A stretch of 64,000 nucleotides of DNA from Lathyrus oleraceus (lineage: Eukaryota; Streptophyta; Magnoliopsida; Fabales; Fabaceae). Shown here in pieces: positions 33,851 through 46,200 of the stretch. Position 1 is the stretch's first letter. Each line of letters opens with the position of its first letter. The stretch lies in the NCBI RefSeq assembly GCF_024323335.1, contig NC_066582.1:180802782-180866781 (forward strand). Reading direction: 5' to 3'. The notes beneath the pieces were generated by a model. It did no database searches. It had not been told where the DNA came from and saw only the letters and a program-made list of their open reading frames with translations. The translations under genes were made by a program, and so were the position numbers.

Positions 33851-35917
33851 GGCATCCTGTTCTGTTTCTGGATGAGATCCACGGCTGATACTTTCTGGTA
33901 TCTGGCAAGAGGTTATGTTAGTACTGATGTTGGAACCTGTAGATGGTTCTGTGGTTTCCCTGAATGGTCCCTTGAAGTAGGTGGATGGACTATTCACGAC
34001 AGGAACTATGTGCACCTGCCTCTGGAGATTGGCAATTGGCCTTTGTGTGGGACAGCTGTGCAAGTATTGAATCATATTCAAAATTGGTATGCTCTTGGAG
34101 GCTGATCTGATGAAGTGTGTGTTCATTGATTGAGTTGTATTATGATTTCCGCTGCATAATACCTGGAAAAACTCAAACTCTGATGTAGTTTCCCCTCATG
34201 TGGATGAAAGGTTGCTGTATTCAAGACTTCATCATAACCTCTGAAGATGTCAAAGATACTTGAGTCCCCTCAAGTCCACTCATCATGATGTTCTCACGTC
34301 AGGATAGTAAGAATCATCTGATCACTGATTCTTTTACACTCTTGGGTAGTGTATATGAAGACCTTGAAGACTTTCAAGGAGGGTTGTTCCAAGGAGGTGG
34401 AACCAATGTTCTATGTGATGTTAGAACATGTTGTTCAACAAGTATGCAGTTGCTGGTTGAAGAACAGATGTTTTAGGTGTCAAACAAAGGGATACTCTTG
34501 TTTGGAACCTACTCTTGACCTGGAAGAGGAGACATCTGTGTGTGCTCAGCTGACAAGGGCAGGGTCAACCGGGTGTGTGCTCAAGAAGGTCACTCATAGA
34601 AGTCTGATCTCTAGAAGTGGAGCTGGTTGAGGTGTGACATTGTGCAATTTCCTGCTGGTTGTCTTACTCCTGTAGATTGATCAGGGCGGGATAGTTGTTC
34701 CCTGAAGTACTATGTAGTGGTGGAAGACAAGTCCCCTGAATGTTAGAAGTCAATATTGGGGTAACCTGACTACTATATCATTTAAGAGGATTGGAACCAT
34801 GAATCTTGTTGTTCAAACACCATGTTCAGAAGTGGCAGTTCTTTCAAGGAGTGAGAATATGAAGATTCAGAGGTTGGTTGAGGTAGTGTGCTCTGGCAAT
34901 GCATATCTACTATGGACTGGTGTTATGGTCTTTCACTAGTACTTAAGGTCAGCTGAAGTCTGATTGGTGTAATTGGAGTATGTATAGGTATAACTCATAG
35001 AGTTAGGTGCCACCGGTAGGGATGGTGTATGTCATGTTGAGACATGTCTGTACAATGCATGGATATTGGTGTGAAGCTTCCATGATTGTTAATTTGAGGG
35101 GGAGTTTCGGTTAACCTCCTTACATTTGGTCAGCCTAAAGTCTGGTTGGCTGTTGACCTGTGTCACATGGGTTCTGGTGGTTGTGTGACACACTTGCAAG
35201 GAAGAATTCATCTCTCTCATTCCTAAGGGTGAATTTAATCTGAGAAGATTTTCAAAACTGTTGAAGTGCTTGCAAGCAGAAGATGTTGACACTAGAAGAG
35301 TATGTTCAAAGTAGTCTTATGGTGGAAGTATCTGAAAGGAATATTGGGAAAGGATTTAAGATCAATGTCAGCTTGTGCCAAGTACAAGTATTTAATTGAT
35401 TATCCTTGGAGCTCAAGATGTCTGATGTTCTTAACGATGTTGGAACATCTCTTCTTCAAGACCCTGTGCATAATCACAGGAAGGATAGTACATTGGCTTA
35501 TGATCTATCTCTTTGGTGGCAGCAAAAGCATATGATCTCCGAAAAGGTTTCCTGGCAAGAAACATGTTCAGCCTTGGTATGTACAAGAAGAAGAAGACAT
35601 CATAGTCTTGATGGTGGTTACTTGGATCAGCTTATTCCTGATCTAGGTAAGGAAGTGCATTGGCTAATGCACACTATGAAGTTAAGAACAAGTGCCAGCT
35701 TTCTTAACATCATGGAAACAGTCGTGCCTCAGGAAGTAGAATCCTTGGTATAGCTGAAGGGTTAGTTGCTAACTGGTCCTTCTGAAGACTCATGCACCAG
35801 AGTGTCTGATGTCTTTGGAGAAGAAGCAGGAATTCATCAAGGTGTGAACTTGGATGACTTAACTGCAAACCTGCAGGATGGAGGTTGTTTACTCAAACTT
35901 GGTTCCACAATCAAGTC
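33851..35917 (+). other. Element D interior, left part; no recognisable gene
   Basis: Only short frames occur (for example 33872-34105 and 35406-35753) with no family resemblance that I can name. Segments echo parts of the right interior: the TGTGCTCAGCTGACAAGGGC region near 34541 resembles 58840-58890, and GATGTTNGAACAT occurs at 34418, 35436 and 58774. A GGGGGAG tract lies at 35098-35104. Likely non-coding or decayed beyond recognition. Confidence 0.6.
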
Positions 35918-35922
35918 TATGA
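35918..35922. repeat. Target site duplication of element C (left), TATGA
   Basis: TATGA directly precedes the LTR and reappears at 58127-58131. Confidence 0.95.
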
Positions 35923-36427
35923 TGTCGCATCACGCGAAAAACCGGCGGGAAAACAAGAACAACAGAGCCGCCACCGTGCGTTATTTATCCCAAAAGAGGG
36001 AAAGGAAATGCTCAGAGTAAACCTGGAAAGAACATGGTCTCGCGACCAAAGAGAATGGGTTCGGGAGTCGGTTATGCGAAGGGAAGGTATTAGCACCCCT
36101 ACGCATCCGTCGTACTCAACGGGATCCACGCACAAAAGGAAGGAAAATGGTTGCTAAACACTGCTCAAACTCACACACACTGGCTGAAAAGAGACAAAAG
36201 AAACTGACTGAAACTGACTCGGCAGGATACCGCATCCTGGGCCTACTTAGTCTATCAGGCATAGACATCAGAGTCGAAGTAGTTCGGACTGGGGAAACGA
36301 CACATGCTCGCTAGGATATCGCATCCTATGCATACGTATCTTCTCGGACGAGAGAAGAATCAGAGCATTCGTAGCTCGGCCGACACGCACACAAACAAAC
36401 ACAGGCAAAGGCAAACATGGAGCCTGA

Positions 36428-36574
36428 ATGCCAATCACTGGACTTACATCAGCATCCGAACCAAAACACACACAAAGAGGCAAACGTGGAGCCTGAATGC
36501 CAATCACTGGACTTATGTCAGCATCCGAACCAAACACACGCACACTGGAACCCAAATGCCACTCGATGGACTTA
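36428..36574 (-). repeat. TAAGTCC..TTGGCAT repeats in C LTR
   Basis: Three units about 60-69 bp apart (36428, 36498, 36557 in plus coordinates) contain TGCCAATCACTGGACTTA or a variant. On the element strand this is the same TAAGTCC..TTGGCAT core as in the B and A LTRs. Confidence 0.75.
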
Positions 36575-36842
36575 CATCAGCTTCCAAGCACACAACAAGG
36601 CAAAACAAAGACACAGGCGCCCGGAGAGATCAGCTCATCTCCTGCCTACGTACCTCATCTGGTATGAGGATCAGGGCGACGTAGTTCCCCTACGCAGGGA
36701 AAAAGGACTAGCCTAACTAGATAACAGAGGGAGACACAACACTAGGGAGACTACGACTCGAGCCTAGATGTTATCATGCAAAATCATCCCTAAGTTAAGG
36801 TTTCTAGCTAACTGGCACAGGGAGCCAGCCTATCCTAGTCAT

Positions 36843-36985
36843 GACTTGCACAGGAAGCAAGCCACACACACACTTAACTTGCACAGGAAGCAAGCCAAGC
36901 AAAACCTAACTTGCACAGGAAGCAAGTCTAAACTAACCCTAACTTGCACAGGAAGCAAGTCAAACAAACATACAAGCACAGGTAG
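36843..36985 (-). repeat. Short tandem repeats CTTGCACAGGAAGCAAG in C LTR
   Basis: Four near-identical copies of (A)CTTGCACAGGAAGCAAG spaced about 32-37 bp, with ACC/ACA-rich spacers, and a fifth shorter AAGCACAGGTAGC. Second LTR copy at about 54111-54253. Confidence 0.85.
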
Positions 36986-37452
36986 CACACACTATATACA
37001 AACAAGGGCTCACACAAGGGTTAGGTTTTAGTCGAGGGGTCATATCAACCTCAACAAACAAACCTCTGGAACTGGGTGAATGTGCTCTTAACCTTGCCAT
37101 TGAGGGGCTAAGGTGAAGCAGATGAAAGGTGAGTGAAGATAAGACTTCACAGCTCTTATCCCTGGCCTGGGAGAGCTTTAAGACAAGGATGTGTGGGTTC
37201 AGAAAGTGGGAACCCTTCTACACATTTGAAACTGACTCAACTGTACAATTGTACAAGATCTTGGGTTTGTATCTGCAATGCATCAACACAGTGGTGTGAG
37301 CAAAACAGATGACACACTGAATAGCAGGGGATAGGTTGCATATCCCTTGGGTTCTGCCAATTGCCTCTTCACTTAGGAGGTCTTTGACTCTATGCAAGGA
37401 CAAAAGTAAACAGTCACAAACATTGCCTCTTAAGGAGGACTTCAGACAGTTG

Positions 37453-37474
37453 CCTGGCCAAGTAACAGGCCAGG
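37453..37474 (-). other. Conserved LTR stem-loop (element C 3' LTR copy)
   Basis: On the element strand CCTGGCC, loop TGTTACTT, GGCCAGG. The stem aligns with 7103-7124 of B with two compensated pairs. The 5' LTR copy is at 54721-54742. Confidence 0.7.
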
Positions 37475-40400
37475 TCTTCCAGACTACATGAAGATTAGAA
37501 GTATACCTCAATGCGAATTGCTTATACAAGCAAAGCAAAGCAAAAGTTCACAAGGAACCGAGCAACTAAAAGCACCTGAAATGGTCAAGCAGATGTTAGT
37601 ATGCAACTTCAAAACAACAGTTAATCATAAGCAAATGAAGGTGCAAGGCACAAGGCTCAAGGCATGTGAGCCAAGCCACCTACAAAACAAACAAGTTAGA
37701 CAATGATATTCAAGCAAGCTCAATCAAAAAAGAACTGGTCTCATTGGTCATTTGTTGGTCAACCTGAAAACATGAGCTCAAAGGTGAGTAACAGGACCAC
37801 TAGGGCAAGCCTAGGGTCAAAAATGAATGAAAAAGTTCAAACAGCAAGTGGTAAGCATCCAAATTCATGTTCAAACAATCAAGAAACAAAACCAATTGGA
37901 TTCACCTTCATATCAATCATCATCATCATTTCATGAACAATTTAGGTCAAGGTATAGCAAACAGAAGCTCATAGAAGTCAACAGCAAGACTTAACTCAAA
38001 AGCAATCTTAAACATTTCCAAAAATCACCAAATAAATCATGATCAATCACAACCCACAGCAAGGTAAGCATGTCAAACTTCATCTCATTTGGACAAGTGG
38101 AAGGCAGTCAATGAAAATCATAAAGTCAAAGCAATTTTGAACATGCTCAAAGAAGTCAACCAAACATGCATCAACTTAGAAAAATCATAAATCAGAGATG
38201 GTGTATGATAAATGAATGGGACTAAAACCATGGCAAAGATGAGGATGTCTAGTTATCTCATGTAAAATTTCATGTCCATCCAATAAAGTATGAGAATTTC
38301 ACAAATGAAACGGGAACATGTGTCACACAAAGTCAACATTTGACTAAGCAGGGGAGAAAATCTCAAACAATTAGGAAATGCCACAAATAATTCCAAGAAA
38401 ATTCACATGTAAACTAGACATCCAAGAGTAGGTTCATGCAAAAAATCAGATCAATTGGAGGTCAAGAAGCATGGTAATGAAAATAATGAAGTTGGACATC
38501 AATGGTGTGACACAAATTGTCACACCCTAATTCAAAAAATCATAACTCACAAACCAGCAATGATAAATTCACAAACTCTACACCAAAATCACCATGAGTG
38601 TGTCTAGTTTAAGCACAAAAAATTTGGGAGCCATTGGATAAAGTATCACCATTTCACAAATGTTTTGGCAAAGTGTACAAAAATTGGGTACATGAACAAA
38701 ACCCTAATGCCATTTAAAATTCACTCATCCAAAAAATCAGCAAAAATCATGATAAAATAATAGACATCAAACAGGACATGATGCAAAAATTCCCACTGAA
38801 TTTGGAATTAAAATGAACAAGTTATGAATTTTCAAAGATTGATGATCAAATGAAACAATTATTGAAAATTAAATGAATTAATTTGCATTATTTAAATGAC
38901 CGGATGGCAATTGTGTAAATATGGCTTTCACTAATTCAAACGGTGTCGTTTTGCTCCATGAAACGGAATGTTCCTATTGGTCAGTATGAATGAAACAAGG
39001 AACGGTTCATGCAAAACCCCAACACGCGAAATCCGCAGGAAACTCATGTGTTTTCGCAGGTAATGTCGCAGCAAGGCGATGAAGGTTGCGGATAAATCCG
39101 CAGGTAATGTGCAGCAAGCAAAACGCGATTCTGGCAATGGCTTCCTAGGGTTTCGCTGTACCATTCACAATTCAAATTTCCAGCAAGAATTTTTGTCAAC
39201 CAAACTCAACAAACAACATATCAATGCGTTCCTCTTGCCTTGCACATCAATATTATAACAACTATTAAACTTAAATCATGCAAGAATGGAAGGAACAAGC
39301 AAGATAACATTTAGACATCAAAGTTCATTTCACCATATCTCTCTAAATACTCAACCAATCATCACGATTCAAAGAGCAGAATAATCAGCAAGGCAAGCTC
39401 TACACAAAGCATAGCATCATTTCAAGAAATGAGAGATTCGAATCCTTACTTGTTTTTGAAGAAAAAAGTGAAACAGTATTGTTTTGGTGGTTTAATGGTG
39501 AAACAGATGCTTTATGGTCCTCCAAATGATGGTTGGTGAAGGTTGTTTGGCTTGAAACAACTTGCAATAGCTTTAACCAAACTCTGCCATTGATGATATG
39601 TGAAGAAAAAACAGCCGTGTAAGTGAGCTTCCAGGTGGGGAATGGTGGTGAAAACAGGTTCAAAATGATGAATGGATGTTGTAGCAACAGTGGTATGGTC
39701 GTGTTCTTTGAAAGTTTTTTACAGATTTTGGAAAATGCAAGCAATGAGGTTTTTGAGAATGAGTTTTTTTTTCTGAGTTAGATGGCTGCAACTAAGGTTC
39801 ACAATGACAGAAAATCATGTTTAGATTTGCTGTTTGATGTTGCTTGTGGTTCTGAATCAAAGGCCATGAAAATGTGGAGTATAGTTGGTGAGAAGTGTAC
39901 TTTTTCCAATTTTCAAGCAACTAGGGCATGGCTATGTGTACTGCACAAGAATGGGCTTCCAACAAGTCTCAAATGCATTTTCAGAACATGTTTGATTGGT
40001 AGAATTGGTTAGAAATGATTATTTTGAAAAGTCAAAATTCCACTCACTTGAAATTAATTAAGGCAAGTCCAAAAATGCCATTTTGATTGGTGAAGTTTTG
40101 GTACATGAAAGTTACATTTTTGGAAAGAGGGGATCAAATGTGACTTGTAGGAAAAAACCCCACCCAAATTGGCCAAATGGTTTGAGAGATATGGCCTTTT
40201 GAAGTTCAAGAATTTCTGAAAATGATTTGATCATAACTTGCCAACCATACATGGGAATTGAGTGTTCTTGGACTTTTTGGAAATGGGAGAACAAGATCTT
40301 CAACTTTAATGTTGGGAAAAAATTCATTTGAAGCTTGTATCATGATGTAAGTTTGAGGATCAAGACTTTCCATTTATGGCAGGTTTCAGTTACAGGTCCA

Positions 40401-40858
40401 GTTTCCATTTTTGGAAATTTCTGATCTGGCTTCAAATTCTTCCATGATGGTGTTTGACATGATATATGAGGCCTATTTGGACATGAATAAGCTCTCTCAA
40501 ACCAAATCCATCCATCAAAACCATAAAATCAATCACAGTTGACCAAGTTTGACTTTTTAGGGTTTCTGACTGACTGTGCATTGACTGATGACTTCTGAAC
40601 ATCCAATCCTTGACCAAAACACTTCAAATGGACCCCCAAGTCATGTGAACATGTTGGACCAACCTTAGGGCCTTGGCTCGATGGAATTTGTACTTGCTTG
40701 CTTGACTGACTGACCTCCTGATCAGTTTGACCTAATTTCTTGATTGACTTGCACTTGAGGCAACTGGGACAATGCAATGCTATGCAGTGGACCATGATAT
40801 GCTATGACCTAATATGAAAATGTATGTACAATGATAGGTGCAAATTTGAGGTGCTACA

Positions 40859-40869
40859 GCTGCCCCTAT
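40859..40869 (-). other. Polypurine tract of element C
   Basis: Minus strand ATAGGGGCAGC directly before the 3' LTR start TGTAGC. Matches the tract of element B. Confidence 0.85.
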
Positions 40870-40989
40870 TCAATCAGCTGGGAACACGAATGGATGAGAG
40901 CAACGGCTGTCAGACTTTCAGGGTAAACAGGGATTGAATACCAAGAACCGTAGAATTTGCACTCTGCTGGATATGATACAAGAACCACG

Positions 40990-41880
40990 TCATTTACCGA
41001 TGACGCCTGCAATTGACAACTTCAGAAAGGCGAAACCAATTACCGATGGTTAGAAACTGGAAACTTGATATTTACCGATATCAACTTCAGCAAGACCATT
41101 TACCGATGGCTGCTGGGAAACAACTTCTGATGTAAAAGGAAGCAAGACCATTTACCGATGGTGGCTTCAAAGAAACGTGACATTTACCGATATCAACTTC
41201 AACCCGACCATTTACCGATGGCTACTGCAACTGGGGATCTGATATTTACCGATATCGAAGCATACGGAGCCACTTACCGATGGCGTCCCCACTTGGGGGA
41301 AGAACAAAATCTTTGTGGTGTAATCAGACAAGACGTTTACCGACGACTTCCGGGGATTTTGATTTTATTAACAAGAAAACACAGCATGGCCAGACATTTA
41401 CCGATGACTGGGATGAGACCCGACGTTTACCGACATCGAAAGATGATGTTTACCGACATCCAAAAACAACCAGACATTTACCGATGACTGGGAATGAGAA
41501 ATTTATTGGGGAGATACAAACAAATATTCGCAACCGGAAACCAGACAGGACATTTACAGATGACTCTACTGGGGATTTCTAGCTGGGGATTATCAGACAT
41601 TTACCGATGACTGCAGAAAAGACTCGATGTTTACCGACATCGAAAGGTGATGTTCACCGACATCAAAAAATGACCAGACATTTACTGATGACTGGGGAGA
41701 ATACCCGATGTTTACAGACACCGAAACAATGGTGTTTACCGACACCAAACATGATGACCAGACATTTACCGATGACTGGAGAGAATACCCGATGTTTACA
41801 GACACCGAAACAATGGTGTTTACCGACACCAAACAAAGAAACACACGCGGGTGCTGGCATGACACTTACCGGTATCACAA
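40990..41880 (-). repeat. Minisatellite-like block, core TTTACCGAT (plus-strand reading)
   Basis: About 25 copies of (A)TTTACCGATG/ATTTACCGATATC/GTTTACCGACATC at irregular 25-60 bp steps. The last part has an 84 bp unit in two near-identical copies starting at 41671 and 41755 (GACCAGACATTTAC..GATGACTGG). Tandem repeats in Ogre 3' UTRs are known sources of plant satellite DNA. Confidence 0.9.
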
Positions 41881-43079
41881 GAACGACTTTTTAGATATGT
41901 CAAGACAAGGTTGACCACTTGCTGGGGGTCTCACTGGGGAGGAACAAACTTTCTGTCACCAACGGGTGAGGTAATAAACCTTTGTGGGGATATCAATCCT
42001 GAATGCTGTCAAGAGTAACTGTAGCAGACTTGCTGTGCTGATGTTGAATGGAATGATCCGCCTCTGCCGGGGATACGGTCTGGTGAGGTTAACACATGAA
42101 TGCATATGTTTGAATTTTTCTATGGCGTAATGCTCCATATTGAATGGGAATGCTACGCAGTTTGAGGATGCAATGATCACTACATGCAAGATGCAAAAAT
42201 GATGAAAAACTCCGGCTGGGGAGCCAAAACTGATCGGGTACTCCAACTCTGCGGGGAGACTCTGCAAGGAGAGTAACGACTTCTCACTCATGTTGGAGAA
42301 TAGCACTGCTGCTGGGGAAAGGTAAACTCCGCTGGGGATATCCTTCAGTCCACAGCTAGGATAAATGTTGGAGATAAATTTCAATGAACCTGCCTCACTC
42401 GGGGAGGAAATCGGCAAATACAGGCCTGCTGGGGATAGGCAATCCTTAGATCTGTTGGGGAATAGAAGGCACTATCCACAGACGTCTCCGCAGGGGAGCA
42501 TAGCTCTGATAGCTTCCAAACTTGCTTGGGGAAAATATCTGCTGAGGGAACGTCCTCACAAATGCCAATCTGAAAAATAGCACAACAAAATGCCCCCAGG
42601 GGACACATGGACAAGATACGCTCAAGTGTCCTCAACATTCAAAATGATTTTCAAATGTTTCATCATCCTGCAAGCTATTGTTTAGCCTTCATGTTCTTAT
42701 ATGCAATGCTTATCAAAAATTCGGACATTTTTGCAAACAAAACAGTAAAAATAAAAACCAAAGAGCTATTTATCTGAATAACGACTTTTATTGATTGAAA
42801 ATGTGCCTGAAAAGGCAAATACATGGGGAGGCAATTCCTAGAAAGAGGTAATTGCGCACAAAAGGAAAAAATCTATCCTAATGGCAATGTGAACACGGCA
42901 TCCACTATTTCCCAATTCTGTTATAACTCACAGATCATCAGTTTTCCTCCCAACTCCTTGCTTTCTGAGAAGAATGACTGGACGGATCACACCTTTCGAG
43001 ATGGCAGACGACAAAGCTTGATGAAGTACAGACAACTCAGACTGTAGTCTTCGCTTTAATCCCTCTTTTGCCTGGATCG

Positions 43080-43137
43080 CCCTTTCGGGTTTTCAATCCA
43101 CCGGGATACCCATTTTTGCCTAAGCCGCCCTTGCGGG
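43080..43137 (-). other. GNRA-tetraloop hairpins after the pol stop, element C
   Basis: Element-strand CCC-GCAA-GGG (43128-43137) and CCC-GAAA-GGG (43080-43089), about 140-200 nt after the stop, each followed by GGCAAAA-type sequence. Same loops as at 12092-12146 of element B, in the opposite order. Confidence 0.6.
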
Positions 43138-43277
43138 TTTTCGACTTATCGGGTGTACAAATTCTTTTCATTTTATCCCTAATTTTTGCCCGAACCTTTT
43201 TTTTTTCTGTTTTTTGGTTCGCCGGGATGCCCATTTTTTGCCTGGACTCTTTTATTCTTTTTGTCCAGCGGGTCAAT

Positions 43278-46200
43278 TTATGCGAAGTATTTTTTGACTA
43301 CATCTGAGTTAACAGGAGACGGAAAATCTTCACCATCCATAGTTGTAAGCATCAAGGCTCCACCGGAGAATACCTTTTTCACAACATATGGACCTTCATA
43401 ATTAGGAGTCCACTTGCCCCTGTTATCTGCACCGGGAGGGAGGATCCTCTTCAAAACTAGATCACCGATCTGATAGCTTCGAGGACGCACTTTCTGATCA
43501 AAGGCTCGCTTCATCCTTCGCTGATACAACTGTCCATGACATACAGCTGCTAGCCGTCTCTCTTCGATAAGGCTCAACTCGTTAAACCTTGTTCGAATCC
43601 ACTCGGCTTCGTCCAGCTTGACATCCAATAAAACTCTCAGAGAAGGAATCTCCACTTCAACAGGTAGGACAACTTCCATACCATACACAAGGGAGTAAGG
43701 GGTTGCCCCGGTCGACGTACGTACTGAGGTACGGTACCCATGCAAAGCGAAAGGCAGCATCTCATGCCAATCCTTGTACGTAACGACCATCTTCTGCACA
43801 ATCTTCTTGATATTCTTGTTTGCCGCTTCTACAGCACCATTCATCTTCGGTCTGTAAGGAGAAGAATTGTGATGTTCAATCTTGAAATCTTTACAAAGCT
43901 CTTTCATCATCTTGTTATTGAGATTCGAACCATTGTCAGTGATGATTCTCTCAGGAACTCCATAACGACATATGATTTCTTTCTTGATGAACCGGGTAAC
44001 CACTTGTTTGGTGACGTTAGCATAGGAAGCTGCTTCCACCCATTTGGTGAAATAGTCAATCGCAACCAAGATGAAGCGATGTCCATTCGAAGCAGTAGGC
44101 TCAATCTTCCCAATCATATCAATGCCCCACATGGCAAACGGCCAAGGCGAATTCATGACATTCAGAGGGCTTGGTGGCACATGCACCTTATCAGCATAGA
44201 TTTGACACTTATGGCACTTCCGAGCATACTTGAAACAATCGGATTCCATAGTCATCCAGTAATAACCCGCTCTCAACAATTTCTTAGCCATTGCATGTCC
44301 GCCGGCATGAGTACCGAAGGAACCTTCATGAACTTCCTGCATTAACATGCCCGCCTCGGGTCTGTCCACGCATCTGAGCAAAACCATGTCAAAGTTTCTC
44401 TTATACAACACATCATCCTGATTCAAATAGAAGCTTCCAGCTAGCCTTCTCAAAGTTTTCTTGTCATTCTTCGACGCACCTTCAGGATACTCCTGAGTCT
44501 TGAGGAAGTTCTTGATGTCATAATACCACGGCTTCTCATCACCCACAACAGACTCGGCTGCAAACACATACGCAGGCCTCTCGAGTCGATTCACTGCAAC
44601 ATGTAGCACATGATTCCACCAATGAACTTTGATCATTGACGACAAAGTTGCCAAAGCATCAGCCATTTGATTCTCATCCCGGGGGACATGGTACAACTTC
44701 ACCTTCTTGAAGAACGTCAGTATTCTTCTGGTGTAATCTCTATACGGAATCAAATGCGGCTGGTTCGTATTCCAATCTCCATTGACTTGATTGACCACTA
44801 GAGCGGAATCTCCATAAATGTCAAGAGTTTTGATCCTCAGATCAATGGCTTCTTCTATCCCCATGATACAAGCCTCATACTCAGCTTCGTTGTTGGTGAC
44901 GTCAAACGTCAATCTGGCAGAAAAAGGTATATGAGCACCTTTAGGATTGATCAATACTGCCCCAACACCATTACCGTTCATATTCACAGCCTCATCAAAC
45001 ATCAGTGTCCATTTGTCATCCGGATCCGGTCCTTCCTTGACAAGAGGCTCTTCACAATCTTTCATCTTCAAATACATGATGTCTTCATCAGGGAACTCAA
45101 ACATCATAGGCTGATAATCTTCAATCGGTTGCTCGGCGAGGTAGTCTGACAGAATACTACCTTTGATGGCCTTTTGTGACGTGTACTGAATATCATATTC
45201 TGTTAGAATCATCTGCCAACGAGCAACGCGTCCGGTGAGAGCTGGTTTCTCAAAGATGTACTTCACTGGATCCATCTTAGAAATCAATAAGGTAGTATGG
45301 TTCAACATATACTGCCTCAGTCGGCGAGCAGCCCAGGCCAAAGCACAGCAAGTTTTCTCGAGCAGTGAATATCTTGTTTCACAGTCGGTAAACTTTTTGC
45401 TAAGGTAGTATATGGCATACTCTTTTCGACCAGACTCGTCATGTTGTCCCAATACACACCCCATCGAATTCTCAGTCACTGACAGGTACATTATCAGAAT
45501 TGGAGGTTTCTGTAAATACTCTTTAATCTTGTCAAAAGCCTTCTGACAATCATCATTCCACTTGATCGCCTGATTCTTTCTAAGCAGTTTGAAAATTGGT
45601 TCACATGTGGCAGTTAGATGAGATATGAACCTTGCAATGTAGTTCAACCTCCCTAAAAACCCACGGACCTGCTTTTCCGTTTTCGGTTCAGGCATCTCTC
45701 GAATAGCTTTGACTTTTGCTGGATCAACCTCAATCCCTTTCTCACTGACAATGAAGCCTAAAAGCTTCCCTGATCTCACCCCAAATGTACACTTGTTCGG
45801 ATTCAACCTCAGCTTGAACTTTCTCAACCGGTCAAACAGCTTCTGCAAATTAACCAGGTGCTCCTCTTCTGTCTGCGACTTCGCAATCATATCATCTACG
45901 TACACTTCAATTTCTTTGTGCATCATGTCATGAAAAAGAGTCGTCATTGCCCTCTGATAGGTAGCACCAGCATTCTTTAGCCCAAATGGCATCACCTTAT
46001 AGCAGAACGTGCCCCAAGGTGTAATGAATGTCGTCTTTTCCATGTCCTCTGGCGCCATCTTGATCTGATTATATCCAGAGAAACCATCCATGAAAGAGAA
46101 TACCGAGGATTGAGCCGTATTATCAACCAATACATCAATGTGAGGTAATGGGAAATCATCTTTCGGACTCGCTCTATTCAAATCCCGGTAATCGACACAC

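Larger units (their letters stand above)
35923..40858 (-). repeat. Element C 3' LTR (4,936 bp)
   Basis: Minus strand TGTAGCACCTC...GCGACA. It contains no gene; 39782-40012 and other short frames are duplicated only as part of the LTR. Internal landmarks: promoter-equivalent 39818-39824, donor 39449, acceptor-like sites at 37764, 37680 and 37576, stem-loop 37453-37474, TAAGTCC..TTGGCAT units 36428-36574, and a block of short repeats with core CTTGCACAGGAAGCAAG at about 36843-36985. Confidence 0.97.
40870..43277 (-). other. 3' UTR of element C (2.4 kb), non-coding
   Basis: No credible gene. From the pol stop outward it has GNRA hairpins (43080-43137), then about 750 bp with many TCCCCAG motifs on the element strand (41880-42620, including two exact TCCCCAGCAG at 42309-42318 and 42426-42435), then a minisatellite-like block at 40990-41880. 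Confidence 0.85.

Noticed and set aside
33872..34105. Possible small gene just after the PBS of element D
   Set aside because: 77 codons with no family resemblance and no similarity to copia gag; kept only as part of the undefined interior.
43740..44345. 201-codon plus-strand frame opposite element C pol, and similar frames at 49671-50324 and 51572-52162
   Set aside because: Antisense shadows of conserved minus-strand coding regions; no independent motif.
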